A stretch of DNA of 64,000 nt, from NCBI GenBank assembly GCA_977006965.1, contig OZ345369.1:1302001-1366000 (forward strand), written 5' to 3'. Below the pieces are notes generated by a model. The model was not told the DNA's origin. It did no database searches and saw only the letters and a list, made by a program, of their open reading frames with translations. A program made the translations under genes and the position numbers. Shown here piece after piece: positions 41,816-53,878 of the stretch; position 1 is the stretch's first letter; each line of letters opens with the position of its first letter. This stretch comes from Phymatolithon calcareum (Eukaryota; Rhodophyta; Florideophyceae; Hapalidiales).

Positions 41816-42597
41816 AAATAATAAAAGTTTATTTAAAAGCCCCGCAATCTTACGAATATACGAGCAGGACTTCCTCAGTTGCTACTTTCCAGTGTGTAGA
41901 CCGTTGATACCTACCGCCTGCGATAGGCAGTGGGGAAATTTTGGAACCTAGATCGTCCTACCTTCTATGTAGTGGTCTTGTGGGTTCGCTTCTGATGTTC
42001 GCACTATTAGGTTTTGTGTCCTGAGGGACATCTACTTAACTTCTCCTATCTTGATTTGAGAGCGGTCCTTCTTCGTTTTCCATGCAATTGACGATGCTCT
42101 TGCTGAATAGCAAAAGCTCGTTAAGTGCTTTCTCGGTATCCGGTCTTTTGTTTCAGGTCATATCTTGACAGATTTTTTCCAGCGTTGCCATATGCTGTCG
42201 AGCTCGGTTTCCAAATTTTCCACCATGCTTGTTGTCGACACCTATGGAAATCTTCCCCAGATGTACTGAAGCGCTAATTGCCTGTGCTTCACCTTCGGGA
42301 GTTTGAGGATTTCTGGTAGATCTCTCGTGTTGTCATACGGGATTCTTTTCTTCTTTTCCAATTTGAGATGATCTCCTTCCATCGTAAGGAATTTTGATCT
42401 AAGTATTTCAGAAGACTGCTTTCCATGAATGTGTTTGGTTTCTTCCAGAAACGGTTTCCTGTTTTTCATATTGGCAATGTCGTTCCTGATAGACTGAAGC
42501 TCTTGGATATTTCTAGGCGGCTTTTGTAGGTACCTCTTTTCTTTGTCTTTTGTTCTTCTCAGCATCTTGAAGACAAGGATTTCCTGTCTTTGCACAG
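41816..42597 (-). mobile_element. LINE-B fragment, 3' end, minus strand
   Basis: The 3' tail (minus strand GGGGCTTTTAAATAAAC) is at the left. Frame 42595-42242 is the LINE C-terminal region (IPYDNTRDLPEILKLPKVKH, RQLALQYIWGRFP), similar to residues near the end of the 60092-61225 frame. A younger LINE-B copy inserted at its right edge. Confidence 0.7.
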
Positions 42598-42606
42598 CTC
42601 CCTACT

Positions 42607-44062
42607 ACATTCTTGATGTCTTCCTGGGTATCCACGATTGGTGACCCGCAGCAGAAGTGGTTCCTAATTGACAGAGGAGTACCTCAGGGGTCTCCGCAGA
42701 GTCCAAGTTTGTACAACCTTTTCATGGACGAATTCGCGGAAAGAATAAGCCGAGTGCCACGAGAAGTTGCAGATGTAGCTGCAGTCTTCTTTGCGGACGA
42801 CGTTCTTCTATCGGCAAAGACACCAGCGGGGACTACAGAGACTGTTAATTATAACATCGAAATGGGCAAGGGACAGGCAGATAGTTTGGAACACGAAAGC
42901 TGGGAAGAGCGAAGTACTTCTCTCAGAAGACACAAGATCACCCATTTTCAAGCTTCCAGGGAAAACGTTAGCAAAGGTGAAAGAAGTATAATACCTTGGC
43001 ATCTCACTCAGTAATGAGGGAGTTACAGACACAAAAATGCTTGAGCGCATCCGACAGGCCAAGATCGCGGTATATCAACTGAGGTCCCTGGGTGTCTCGT
43101 TGCGAGCACTCAGCCCCTTGAAAGCAGTGAAGACATATAAGGCGTTGATACAACCAACATGGGAGTATGGAATGCACCTGACGCCATGGACGCCGAGAGT
43201 CCAGACAGCTATCGCAGAACTAGAGAAAACATTTTTCGCATAAGTATTCGGTCCAATATCGAAAAACCGCTATGTCAGACTTCGTCTTCTTTGCCGAATT
43301 CACAACGCCGAAAACAGGAGACTCGTTCTTGCACTCAAAATGCTGGAACGAGCCAGATCAAAGAAAAGGAGCCTTCTGGCCGTCCTAATCGAGGAAAGAA
43401 ATGTGGGTGAACTACAATGGGTTAGTCGAGACATATCGGCAACGCTACAGTACGATCTATTCGAGACGGCATTGACTTTCCTCAAACAGGGAGTTTCAGC
43501 AAAATCGTTGAGGACCTTGCTCTTCAAAGACGAGGGAAACGTCTCGGAGTCCAACTGAAATAGAAAAACTCCCTATGATCTGCCCGGGTCCACTCCGGCG
43601 ATTATCAGACTCTCGAAAACACGGTACCGCCAATTAGCGGTAAAGTGGGCATTCGGTCGGCTTCCCCCCCAATGAGCACATCACTTCTCACAGACAAGTT
43701 CGGTGATTCTGTACCAATCCTCATGAGCAACTTGGAAGAATACCTCGGAAGATATCAACTGACCAAAGAGGAGATTCATATCACTGAAAAAGCTCTAGAC
43801 AAGCTACTCTTCTTCACTATCGTCTTTTACGACGACATGGAATAGATAAGGCGCCAATTGAGGAAATCTGATCAGTGGACCCCAAGCTTTTCGCTCCGCC
43901 CTTTTACGGGAGAGGGTTTTTGCAGCTAGGGCTACGACGTTAACCCAGGTTACAAGTATTTGAATATATGATCGAAGCTACAACGTAGCTGCTGAAACGC
44001 ATCTCCCTTTCAGTCTCATGAGTGTTACTGAAGGCGTTTAATAAATTCCAAATTCAAAAAAA
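42607..44062 (+). mobile_element. LINE-B, 5'-truncated copy
   Basis: Flanked by CTCCCTACT (42598-42606 and 44063-44071). It starts inside the RT (LIDRGVPQGSPQSPSLYNLF), has FFADD near 42790, and ends in ACTGAAGGCGTTTAATAAAT plus an A-rich tail. The reading frame is broken into 42613-43014, 43037-43243, 43340-43558 and 43645-43845, so it is dead. 5' truncation and a short direct repeat are typical of target-primed reverse transcription. Confidence 0.88.
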
Positions 44063-44071
44063 CTCCCTACT

Positions 44072-44917
44072 GCGCCAAACAAGCAAGATTAAAATTAATT
44101 TGTGTCAGAATTGGGTATCCGACACGTGCCGTCACGCTTCAAATCGGTTCTCATTTCTTGAAGTCGATGCACACATCCATGACACATCCGGGACTACAGC
44201 TGAATTTTTTATATATATGCGGAGATTGTTATCCATTCCTTCCACAGCAGTCAAAACGTTAGATTCATATTGCAGCTAATGTATAGTACAATGTTCCAGA
44301 ATGTAAGGAACTTATTTCCTTCCGTTATTACAACGCACTATGGATAGGAAAATACGAAGAGCTTCATGAGTTGGAAGGTATAGTTACGGGAAATGACCTG
44401 AACGAGGAACAAGTGAGCAACTGCTTGCTGGTTTTGAATCGATCTTTCAAATAGATATGCCTGGAGTAGTTTCAAGGAGTGGGTCTCTCTTGCGGATCTG
44501 CTACTTTCGCAATATCGTTCATGAATATCCCTCCTCTTTCTTCGCTATCATTGATATTGACATATTGATTTCAATAGGGAATAAAAGCAAAGTACTAATG
44601 ATACTTGAGGCTATGCCACATGAAGCATTCTTAGTTACAACATTCCAGACAAATTTGAGGACATCACTTCGATCTCTACCACACTCCGCATCATTTCTCA
44701 GTACTTCGAAGGTCCCTATTTTCTGAATAAGGGCTTGCACATTTGAGATCACTCTGGTGGTCTGCGAATTGCTTGATTATGCCGTTTTATCCGTTGGAAC
44801 GATAAACGGGCTTCGCTTCTCCATTTTTGCCTCGTTGTTACACTATTTAAATAATAATCCTAACTGAAGCCAGCTCCAGACCGCTAATAATAGCTTTTCA
44901 ATGGGATATGCAATGAT
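44072..44917. other. Unassigned AT-rich stretch
   Basis: Short frames (44022-44279, 44457-44726 plus; 44519-44752 minus) without recognisable motifs. Confidence 0.4.
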
Positions 44918-45010
44918 TTATTTAAAAGCTCCCAATGTCTCACCAAGGTGTAACAGGACTTTCTTTCCAAACCGATTTCTAATTGCGTAGTCTGGTCACT
45001 CATGCCCTCC
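44918..45010 (-). mobile_element. LINE-B 3' end fragment
   Basis: The minus strand reads GGGAGCTTTTAAATAAATC, the conserved LINE-B tail, followed upstream by sequence resembling 41830-41880. Very short; 5' truncated. Confidence 0.5.
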
Positions 45011-45394
45011 TTGAAAGGCGGTGTATGATATTTACTTGATAATTATCGTTGATGGTATGACACAAGTGATGACACGTTTGGAACTGTTGGATTTGGGTGA
45101 GGTAGGTGGTGAAGTTTGGGTTCGAGGTTGGAGTGAGTGGTTCAGGTGGGGGTTGATAGTCTGGTGGCTAGCTCTGAGTTGATGCCGCTCTCGGCTTCGG
45201 GGCCAGCTTTCGAGTTTATTTAGAATTTCTAATCAAAATGTTTTCTAGATAATTCCCATTACGGGATAAGGTGCTAGATGGCAGCAATAAGTTGCAATCA
45301 CATCTATAATTCCACCTTACATGATGTCTACTAAGCACTGTAAGAATAAGGAGTATAAGGATGACATAACATGTTTAAGTACTATTCTCTTACG

Positions 45395-45670
45395 TTACTC
45401 CCCCTTTTGAAAAGAGTCATCCTCGACTCTTGGTTCACGGAGCACTTCGAAGCCTAAAGTTATATGGCCACTTGCTGTACTGGTCCAATCTCGGAGCGAG
45501 TTCACTACTGCGTCATATCCCACTGCAATGCATTTGAGTTGCCGCTGTGCTCGTGACAGAGCTTTCACAACAGCGTCGTGGGTTTTCCCGTCCGTACTAA
45601 CTCTTGCATTGCACAAGTCAGGCAGCTCGATGATAGTTGCTTCTGTAAGATCTTGCGCTTTCTTGTCCAA
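45395..45670 (-). pseudogene. Internal ORF fragment of the LTR element
   Basis: 91 residues, ending at the polypurine tract: ATIIELPDLCNARVSTDGKT, HDAVVKALSRAQRQLKCIAV. No pol motif. A second frame at 46411-46178 (VRPDVEDECKRLTRALVSRE) likewise ends at an LTR edge, so both may be the C-terminal end of a gag-like protein. Function unknown. Confidence 0.4.
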
Positions 45671-45787
45671 GTCTTTCCTTCTTTAGGAGGAAGGTTTTGA
45701 AGTTTGGGTTCGAGGTTCGAGTTTGTGGTTCTGGTGGTGGTTGGGGGTCTGATGGTTCGCTCTGAGTTGGTTGCCGGTCTCGGCTTC

Positions 45788-45978
45788 TGTTGGGCTGTTA
45801 ATCGCACATGATGGCACACTGGCTGTTGTCGGGTTGTTCTCTGGCAAAAAGCCGAGGGCGCCGCGAAACGGCGACCTTTATCTGTAAGGGCTTCTTGTAA
45901 ATGCAAGGTGTAATGACAATTTGAAGGGAGATAGTCTTATAGGAAATGGAGGGTATGATAGTGGTGTTGGACTCCACA
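45788..45978. repeat. Solo LTR, family S, short form
   Basis: 191 bases, TGTTGGGCTGTTAATCGCAC to CTCCACA, flanked by GCTTC (45783-45787 and 45979-45983). It lacks about 200 internal bases present in the copy at 40989-41377. Confidence 0.85.
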
Positions 45979-46429
45979 GCTTCGTGGCCCGCTACCGAGT
46001 TTATATAGAGTTGCTAATGTAGTCTAGAGTATAGCAAAATGTTTTCTAGATGTTTGTCATTATGGGATAAGGTACTAGATGGCAACAATAAATTGGCATC
46101 ACATCTATAATTCAACCTTACATGATGTCTACGAGGCATAAGGACTAACTGAATAGAGACAAAACATTGAAATCATATTAGCATAAAAGTATATAAGTAT
46201 AGAAGCACGGTAAGGATAAGGAGTATAAGGATGACGTAACATGATTAAGTACTATTCCCTTACACCTCTTAATTCGAATCTCTCTACTAACAAGTGCACG
46301 TGTGAGTCGTTTGCACTCATCTTCCACATCAGGGCGCACCTGCGCCGATGATAAAATATGTTGCATCGCAAGCATATCAGTTACCGCTGTGGTACCACAG
46401 TACTCATTCATTATCGATTTTCTTCACAA

Positions 46430-46960
46430 TGGCGCTCTATTAAAAATCAGCCTCAGGCATCTCAGCCTTATCGTCCTGTCCCTGAAGCAGATGATTCCTG
46501 GTACTTTGGTCTAGTCAAAGGGAATTGCTACCGATCTTCCATTCTATTCCTGTGCCCATACTTCGATTATTTCTCTTCTTCGGCTCTTCTTCGACACAGC
46601 TCCCTGTTCCTCGAATTCCTTGAGACGCTCCAGGTCCTTTGTTGCTTCCACTATATCCTCCTCTCTACCAGAATATTCTTCTTTCTCTTCGAGGTGCTTC
46701 TTATGCCGCCGTAGCAGAAGCAGGGAGAACCTTTCCGCTTGATGCGCTCTTCTCATCTCTCGAGGTTTTAGTCGACACAGGACTCGCATTCGACCGCATC
46801 GATGCTCTGTATACTTTCCGAAGCCATTCTTGTAAAATAATCTTTCCGCAGATTCGATAGCCGAACACAATCGCTTTCTCATTGGCGTCATATGTAGAGC
46901 ATATTCCCATTTCGGCAACATTAGACACTTGAAGATTCCCGAGTGATCCTTCACCTCAAT
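46430..46960 (-). mobile_element. LINE fragment, minus strand
   Basis: Frame 46954-46544 reads LPKWEYALHMTPMRKRLCSA, IESAERLFYKNGFGKYTEHR and RMRVLCRLKPREMRRAHQAE, matching the region just after the RT palm in the LINEs at 27 kb and 60.5 kb. Both ends are truncated. It seems closer to LINE-A than LINE-B, but that needs an alignment. Confidence 0.7.
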
Positions 46961-49780
46961 ACTATTCTGAAGTATGATCCTTCGTTAGCTTGTCAATGGG
47001 ATCCTTTTGTCTCCATTGTTGCAATCGAGAACAACTAGATATATACAAATATGCAACGTTCATCGAGGTGGGAAGATGCGGAATACAAGCATGGCCAATC
47101 TCCGGAATGCTCTGCATGCTAGTCATATTCTTTATTCATTCCGGGCCCGGAGGGATAATTTAACATTTTCAAGAATACTTATGGCGTGTCTACCTCCAAC
47201 GGAAAAGTCGCTGCATCCAGATGCGTGTTGCCGTTTTCAAGTATGTGCGAGTCATAATCCACCAATCTTAACGGCTTAGCTTTTCCGAAGCAAGCTTCTC
47301 ATTATATAAAAATCCTTATCTGTTTCTCCGTAATACTTTTCCTCTACACATTAGCTTATGAGTTTTGTTATTCGATTGACCGCCATGGCGCTGCCCGTAT
47401 CATCGTGGTTCAGGTGTTAAGAAGGGTTAGGAAGAGGGTGTTGATTTACTTCATTGTTGACTGATGGTTGATATCCCCACTACATTGCCTTATGTACTAT
47501 AAAACGATCTGAGAACATAACTGCAGGAAGCTACCTGGAGGAGTTGAATAGCTTGCCATTTATATCGTGCTCGGTAGATCTTGTAACGGAGAAGAACGGA
47601 ATTAATAAATAGGGAAAACATAGTTGTTGCGTTAGCTTAGAGTTGACCCACGACGGAAAGCATACATCCGCATGCCAGGAGTAAACTCAGCCAGGGTACA
47701 GCACTTCGCTGCAGAGCCACCAAGGCTAAACAAAGAAATCGTCGCTTGAGTTTTTCGCATATGTTCCATGGCAAACAATTGTATGAGATACAAACTGTGT
47801 GGATTGATGTCGACGTGTAGACACGCAATGATGCAGTGGCGCCAGAAGCTGTGGGAATAGGCGACCTAAATTCCGAAATAATTCTGCGAGCAGGAAGCAC
47901 GCAATAGGCTTCCAGCAAATCCCATGACTGGAAGGCAATGGGAAGCCTATTTAAGCAGTTCCCCCTTCGTAGTTTTAGTAGAGAGCATCTCATCTTCTCA
48001 TCGGAGAGAGATCACCCCTTTTCAAGATAAACCCATTCTTTATCTTATCACTCCCAGTGATTACAAACGGCTCTTCACCAAACTGAAGAATCTCGAGATT
48101 TACATAGCTGTATCCCCTTCAGACCAATTGTGTGGTCGACGAACAACCCAATTAGAACAGCACAGGTCAAGATATTCCACAAATTCGCTGGCTCATCTCG
48201 CATACTGGATCGTAGAGTAGATGATGATCATTGTATCTGCGGTGGCCAAGGCCCAGCTTTGGCATGAAGGTAACGTGAAAAGCGCAATATCATTCCACAA
48301 GAGTCACTACAGACCTACTTCTCTGTTTCCCCCCAAAATATCTCTCGGTTTGTCAGAGTTTATGATTCTCTCGGAAATTGATCTTGCAAGATATTACTTG
48401 GAACAAGTAGATAGTGTTTTTTTGAAAAAGGTTTTTTTCTTTAGTTGATGGTCGTCATGCTGAAGTTGATGCTTAGTTCCATGGTGAAGGTCCTCTGCTG
48501 GAGAGAGCTACTTTGCGTAAATAGTCTAGCTACAGAGAGTGCGCCCGTAGTGGTGCACTGTCTGAAGTAATTAGACTAGTGTCGGTCACTGTCAGTATGG
48601 GCTCACTTGTTGAGCAGAATGTGAACATAGATTGCAAGGTTAGTAATCGGACTAACACACATTGAGCGACAAGGGAACGTTGCTCTGTTACATTTCTTCA
48701 TTAACACATTTGTTATCTCAGCGCGCCGTAGGGACACTTCGCGATACAACATCTCATCAGTGCGGTTTTTGGGTTGCTTCTCTATGATCTTCATCAGAAG
48801 TATTCTCAAATCTGATGCGGTAGGTTTCCTTTCTCAACTGAAATCGCGAAGACCCAGACGGTACTAGGTTTCTAGGAATCATGAGGGAATAAAGCTATAC
48901 CGAATCGAACAGGTTTTCTTGACTGTCCACGTGCCCACGGAGATTAGAATTCCAGAGGATTGACCAGCGAAAATCCTGGGAAGTGATTTGCACACTTTTA
49001 GGGTTTCCAGAACCCTAGAAACAGCAGGTACAGACTAAAGTTATTTTACACCGTAGAGGACAATTTTAATCAGAATAAACCTTCCGACTTACAGTGTGAT
49101 CCATGAAATGAGGACTGGTTCAATAGACTGATGATGTAATTCATAGAACGCAATGCAGTCCGATTTTTCAGATTTAATCTGAAGTGATACATCTGCGAGC
49201 AATATTCATATTAGCGAAGGCCAGCAATAAAAGGCGTTTTTGCGGGTCTTCTCACCGAAAAGGTGGACGCAAATTTTGAGCCAACATGCGCACATCACTT
49301 ATTACGTCTTACAGTTGACGATGGGTGATGCCATGTCGGCTTCCATCATGGAATCCCTTGGATGTGGCACACGCAGAATACACCCCCATCTCACAGTTCT
49401 TGCACAAGAGAGGACAATAGCTCCGGGAAGAGAGCGCTCAAATAAGCTTGCCAGGTGAATCTCTGACGTGGTTGGAGACACCACTTCGTCAATAGCATTG
49501 AATCTTTGCAATATTCCTTTGCACATAGGCAGCTTAGACCGCGTATCGCATCCGGGTAAACTGTGCTGTCCAAAACCTTACTATGAAAGTAACTGGATAA
49601 ACGTGATGTATTCTTTAAAAACTTCCCAGGTTCATCTCCCTTGCATTTAGGGCTTTGAAAGTCACGATCACTTGTACACGCTGTCCACTTTAGCAAATGG
49701 TAATTTGCACTTTGCATGCAGCTCGCAACATTTGATGCACCACCAACTGCCTTTTGCACTAGGTCGGGAATCTGGTGGAA
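46961..49780. other. Unassigned AT-rich stretch
   Basis: No known family. Frames of 100-120 codons exist (47637-47993 minus, 47924-48220 plus, 49391-49759 minus). The last has a Cys/Lys-rich stretch (LKWTACTSDRDFQSPKCKGD) that looks faintly protein-like. None is called a gene. Confidence 0.4.
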
Positions 49781-50398
49781 TAAGAAGAAGAAATGTAAAT
49801 TATTATTTTTTAAAATAAAAATTTACATTTCTGCAGACGCATTTGTAACTTTTTTTAAAGTTACCAACGCGTCTACGGACGCATTGGGCAACTTTGCGAC
49901 TGCCAAGAGGCCATGGGTATGTTTTGCGAGTAGTGAGTACGATACGATCTGGTGGGATACAAAAACCTACCTCTGGTCCATAAATCTGGTGGAGAGCTTC
50001 AAACTTTGTTCAAGTCGAAGAAAGTAACCATGAATGACTGAGGGTCTGTGCAGTCACTTGGGACCGCGTGTCCTGAGATATGTCTCTATTTATTCGTTGG
50101 ATCCTACGTCCTCTGCCTGTACGTCCGGTGACGGAAATCTCAAGGATACTGAACTCGATCTCGGTAGAGAACACCATCAGGGTGAGCGTTACTGAATTCG
50201 CAATCTTGCGATTCTCTTTCTAGGGTAGACTTGTCGTTTGATGACACGTCTGCAACGGGACAGCGATGCAGATTGGATGCAGCAGCTGCTGCTTGCTTTC
50301 CATGGAACGCCACTTGGCAAGAGCATACTTTCTAACAAATACTTTCTAACACCAAGGATTATATACTTTAGAATTGCATGTCGTTTATCGAATGATAT

Positions 50399-50638
50399 TT
50401 GGCAGGGAGCAGAGCTCGCATATTGAAAGCATCAGGTCCCAATGGAGACTCAAAACATGTCCAACCCGTCCAAACTGAAGCAAATTTGAAGCTTTGTGCA
50501 GAGGATCTGAAGGGCGTTGATGCAGCGGCACATCCACTGGTTGTTGAGTTCTACCCATGTGCTCCGAATTTTGCGGAAAACGGAATTGTTCGCAAATATC
50601 CCGAGACGGGAGATATTTACCGCAAGCACTACTTGTGA
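50399..50638 (+). pseudogene. Unrecognised ORF in the 3.4-kb element
   Basis: 79 residues, protein-like (ILKASGPNGDSKHVQPVQTE, HPLVVEFYPCAPNFAENG, YPETGDIYRKHYL). It may be an exon or a decayed part of a larger plus-strand gene together with 49870-50027 (TAKRPWVCFASSEYDTIWWD) and 50935-51276. Confidence 0.35.
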
Positions 50639-50934
50639 TCATAGCACATTACGCCTAGGCTACATGTAAACCGTTGAACCTTGAAGGGAGTGTCCTCCCC
50701 CATATGTTCCACCAGCAATGGTCTTGAAATTTACTTTGAGAATTCGAACCACGCGTGCGTGTCTAGATTCATTCGCGTTCTAGACGTTTAGGGAGACGTT
50801 TCCTTTCGAATATTATGTCCCACATCTTAATCTCTACTTAATCTCCTTGACTCCAGAGAATACCTGATGGCAACGAGCACTTCAGACTTACCGAGCTCGG
50901 ATTCTCAGCAGCAACTTTTCAATCCACCGTCGAA

Positions 50935-51276
50935 GTGTCAGAAGACATTCCATCCACTGATCGCGCATCGGGACTATTGCAAATCGAGTTCTGTGACGCC
51001 GCTGTGACGCTGCCCTCTTTGCGAACTACTTCGTTGGAGATCTGGTGCCAAGACATGCCTGATACTGCCATGTCAGATTCTGGAAATAGTACGGCTTCAA
51101 CTAATGATTGTCGGATTTGTGATCACAAGCTTGCTGAACACACAGATGGGCCCTGTGGAGAAGAAGATGATGGTATTATATGCGACGAGATCACCCGCTT
51201 TTGTCACAATGAAAAATGTCAGAAGCTATGTATTGAGTGTTTCACGCACATAGATAGTGTCACAGATGAAGGCTAA
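50935..51276 (+). CDS. Small cysteine-rich protein, zinc-binding candidate
   Basis: 113 residues. The C-terminal half has eight Cys and four His: CRICDHKLAEHTDGPCGEED, then GIICDEITRFCHNEKCQKLC and IECFTHID. Spacing of CxxC, CxxxxC and CxxC pairs suggests a zinc ribbon or PHD/RING-like fold. The N-terminal half is acidic and Ser/Thr-rich. The ATG at 50935 is simply the first in frame; the frame is open further upstream from about 50840. Could encode a DNA-binding subunit of the surrounding element. Not recognised. Confidence 0.4.
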   Translation: MSEDIPSTDRASGLLQIEFCDAAVTLPSLRTTSLEIWCQDMPDTAMSDSGNSTASTNDCRICDHKLAEHTDGPCGEEDDGIICDEITRFCHNEKCQKLCIECFTHIDSVTDEG

Positions 51277-51610
51277 TCATCTAGGTGCTTCGCTGCACCT
51301 TGATATCAACAAGCAACACAGCAGAAAAAATTGTCGCATGGTTTCAGGAGCGTAGCAGTTTTTTCTGGAGATGGGATACAAACAAGATATAACTTACCAG
51401 GATAATAGAACATGTCTTTAAACATATCTTTGAGCTGTTAAACCTCTGGAAAAGTTGGGAATCTTAATTTGGGGAAATTGATTTCAGTCGCAAAGCCAAA
51501 AGGGTGCAAGGACATACATGCCGAAGTATAGAAGTAATATAAAAGCATTGAGTCACACTGGAGTCTGAAAGTCCCTAATTTGAAGGCTTATCAAAATGAC
51601 ATAACTTTTC

Positions 51611-52119
51611 TCATGAAAAGTTTATTGCCTCCATAGACATTGGGCGAGGAAGAGATGAATTTCGCCGGGACCGCACACTGAGAGTTGCAAGAAGCCGGAT
51701 GTCAATGCCTGCACTGAGGACATCATCAACCGGAGGAAATTGGCAGTGAACGAGACGGATACGTGGAATTCGACGGGCTTCCCCAATCAAGATATTAATG
51801 CATCGTAAAGGAAGGATCGGCTGACATCCTGCAGTGCATATGATCGGCACACCGATGCACACGCCGCGCGTATTGTCGTCATGGGTATGATTCAAAGGTG
51901 AAACTTCGGCCATCGAAACTAGGTCCGGGGACTGCAGACTACAGAAAAAACCACCACGATCTCATCATGTACATTACCTTCTACTCCATATTTGAGTTGT
52001 TGGATTTGCGGCGAATGTAATCCAGGTTCACAATGTTTATCCAAGCAATGCAAAATCGTCCTGGTTTCGCATACTCCAAACGGGAACATGAGGTATTCCC
52101 ATTTCATCATTCTTGGCAA
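51611..52119 (-). pseudogene. Unrecognised minus-strand gene with a possible small intron
   Basis: Frame 52119-51919 (KWEYLMFPFGVCETRTILHC, CEPGLHSPQIQQLKYGVEGN) can be joined in phase, through a GT...AG intron of about 40 bases ending TCTGCAG near 51940, to 51913-51611 (NHTHDDNTRGVCIGVPIICT, LPLRCINILIGEARRIPRIR). The joined protein would be about 160 residues with several Cys. Convergent with the Cys-rich plus-strand ORF. No family recognised. Confidence 0.35.
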
Positions 52120-52619
52120 CTGACGCTTTAAGATAAGTAGCTATGACAGTTCGCGAGAGGTCAATGCCTCCTGGATGATGATTATGCCCCAATCAAGAAA
52201 CATACAAAGTGAATTTCTTGTCTGACCAAGTGAAAGAGTTATGGGACAATTGGGCGTGACGCTTAGAGCTATCTTTCAGGTAAGCGGATGGACACTCTGT
52301 GGACGCAATGAGTTGGCAACTTGGAAAACTTCTAGAGGAACCTGATTATAAGAGCTTCATGTAAAAAGAAGTAGGCCAAGAACTCACTGTCGGAAGAATG
52401 GGAAAATGTCCAAGAACCGCGAGAAAGACTAGTCAAAACCTATGCGAAAGCAAAGATTTACAATGCACTCACTGCGAACGCTTTGCCCATACGCAAAGGC
52501 GAGAGCAAGCGGTGCATCCGCAAGTTGTCGTTCCCTTAGGATGCCGTTCAGCATATGGAACAATCTTTGAGATCGGTCTCTTGAGCTTAGTAGCTGTTGC
52601 TTCTCAGAAATTGTGACTA

Positions 52620-53124
52620 TAGCTTAATTATATAGCAAAGAGATAACAGAATACACAGACATGAGGAAAAACAGTCGAGCTTTTGCTTATTCAAGAATTG
52701 CAGGCCGGAAAACCTAGAGCTCTTTTGAACTCACCAGTCAGCATATATGTCCTGGATTTTTGTAAGATTATCTCGACGCCACAACCTTCTTGTTCGTATC
52801 TAACTATAACCTCGCAATCATTCACACTAATGGTAGAATGAAGGCGAAATCAAGATTAAGCCCATGCAGTGCTTCTGGGGAAGGCTTCCAGGAATCAGAA
52901 CAAGAGCTTTACTGCTGGACTATTTGGCACATCAACGATTAAGTCAGTAATTATATGGACCGGTCTGAACAATCGCGAAAGGTGATAACTTAGCTAGGTT
53001 AACAAACGGAGAAAATTGAAAAGCGCCAGAGGCAGAAAAGAAAATCGGGCTACAAGGTGCTATCGTACCTGCAGTGGAGAAACCCCTTCAGGACAGAATC
53101 TAGCCAGAACCCCTTGGCCTTAGG
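52620..53124. other. Right part of the 3.4-kb element, no gene seen
   Basis: AT-rich with only short frames. A plus-strand 72-codon frame just before it (52398-52616) has CTHCERFAH, a weak CxxC feature. Confidence 0.35.
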
Positions 53125-53528
53125 AAAGTTGCCCCGAGCGTCGGCAGATGCGTTGGTAACTTTTAAATAAAAATCTACCTTTCTTCTTCTACCTGCAGTG
53201 AAGTATTGAGCAATCTTTACAAATACGAACTTATGATATACCTAGAGATTCAACGCAGATGCATATTTCAAACGAGCAAAAAATATGAAAATTTCTAATA
53301 ATGCAAAAGGGATGACCTTGCATCATGGGGAGGATTTGCTCTATGCCAAACTTTGTCAGATTCGCCTGCAGAGCAAGAAGATTGTCGGCTTACTTGCTTG
53401 CGCTAGTGTATTTTTGACAGAACTTTTCACTCAATTGAGAGAAGGAGTTTCATTTATTTTTTTGCAAACTAAAGCTCTCCAATATCGAGCTCTATAAAAG
53501 CGCTAAGCTCATGCTTAGCACAACATGA

Positions 53529-53878
53529 TTGGTAAAACTGTCTGAACCAGATGAAGTGCAACAGATGCATGTTGCGACAGGAAGGTTCCCTCAAGTGAGC
53601 ACGATGCTAATATCAGATTCATTCGGAGCGGCAGCCGAGCGCCACCTGGAGACCGTACACAAGAACCTTTCAAAGTCTGAACTGGACTCTGGAGAAGTGT
53701 TGACGACAGAAAAGGCATTGGAATCCCTACTATTCTACAGCGTCACCATTATTGATAAGAAAGAAAACGTCGAGTCCCTGTATTAATGACCAGGCGATAC
53801 ACTAGAAAGAACAAGTTCCAAAAAGCTCCTCCTGTATAGTCTAAGTAGTGTTACTGAGGGCTCTTAAATAAAAAACTA
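53529..53878 (+). mobile_element. LINE-B 3' end fragment
   Basis: Frame 53529-53786 ends like other LINE-B copies (LTTEKALESLLFYSVTIIDK) and is followed by GTGTTACTGAGGGCTCTTAA and an A-rich tail. Strongly 5' truncated. Target duplication not clear. Confidence 0.6.

Larger units (their letters stand above)
45088..46266 (-). mobile_element. LTR retrotransposon remnant, two related LTRs
   Basis: LTR 45088-45398 and LTR about 45690-46266 share long blocks (GTTTGGGTTCGAGGTT, ACATCTATAATTC, CTTACATGATGTCTAC, AAGGAGTATAAGGATGAC). The minus strand reads TGTAAG at the start and CCAACA at the end. The purine tract AAAAGGGGGAGTAA abuts the left LTR on the minus strand, fixing the direction. The right LTR holds the solo LTR 45788-45978. 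No clean target duplication; the second LTR's inner end is degraded. Confidence 0.65.
49787..53195. mobile_element. Unclassified element with inverted ends, 3.4 kb
   Basis: The left AGTTACCAACGCGTCTACGG (49858-49877) and the following CGCATTGGGCAACTTT pair with the right AAAGTTGCCCCGAGCG and GATGCGTTGGTAACTTTT (53125-53165). About 36 of 43 bases pair, and AGAAGAAGAAATG-like tracts lie outside on both sides. The left end has extra short hairpins. No target duplication was resolved. Interior ORFs are unrecognised, so the class is open. Confidence 0.45.

Noticed and set aside
47637-47993. 118-codon minus-strand ORF
   Set aside because: No motif or homologue recognised and a competing plus-strand frame of similar quality; left unassigned.
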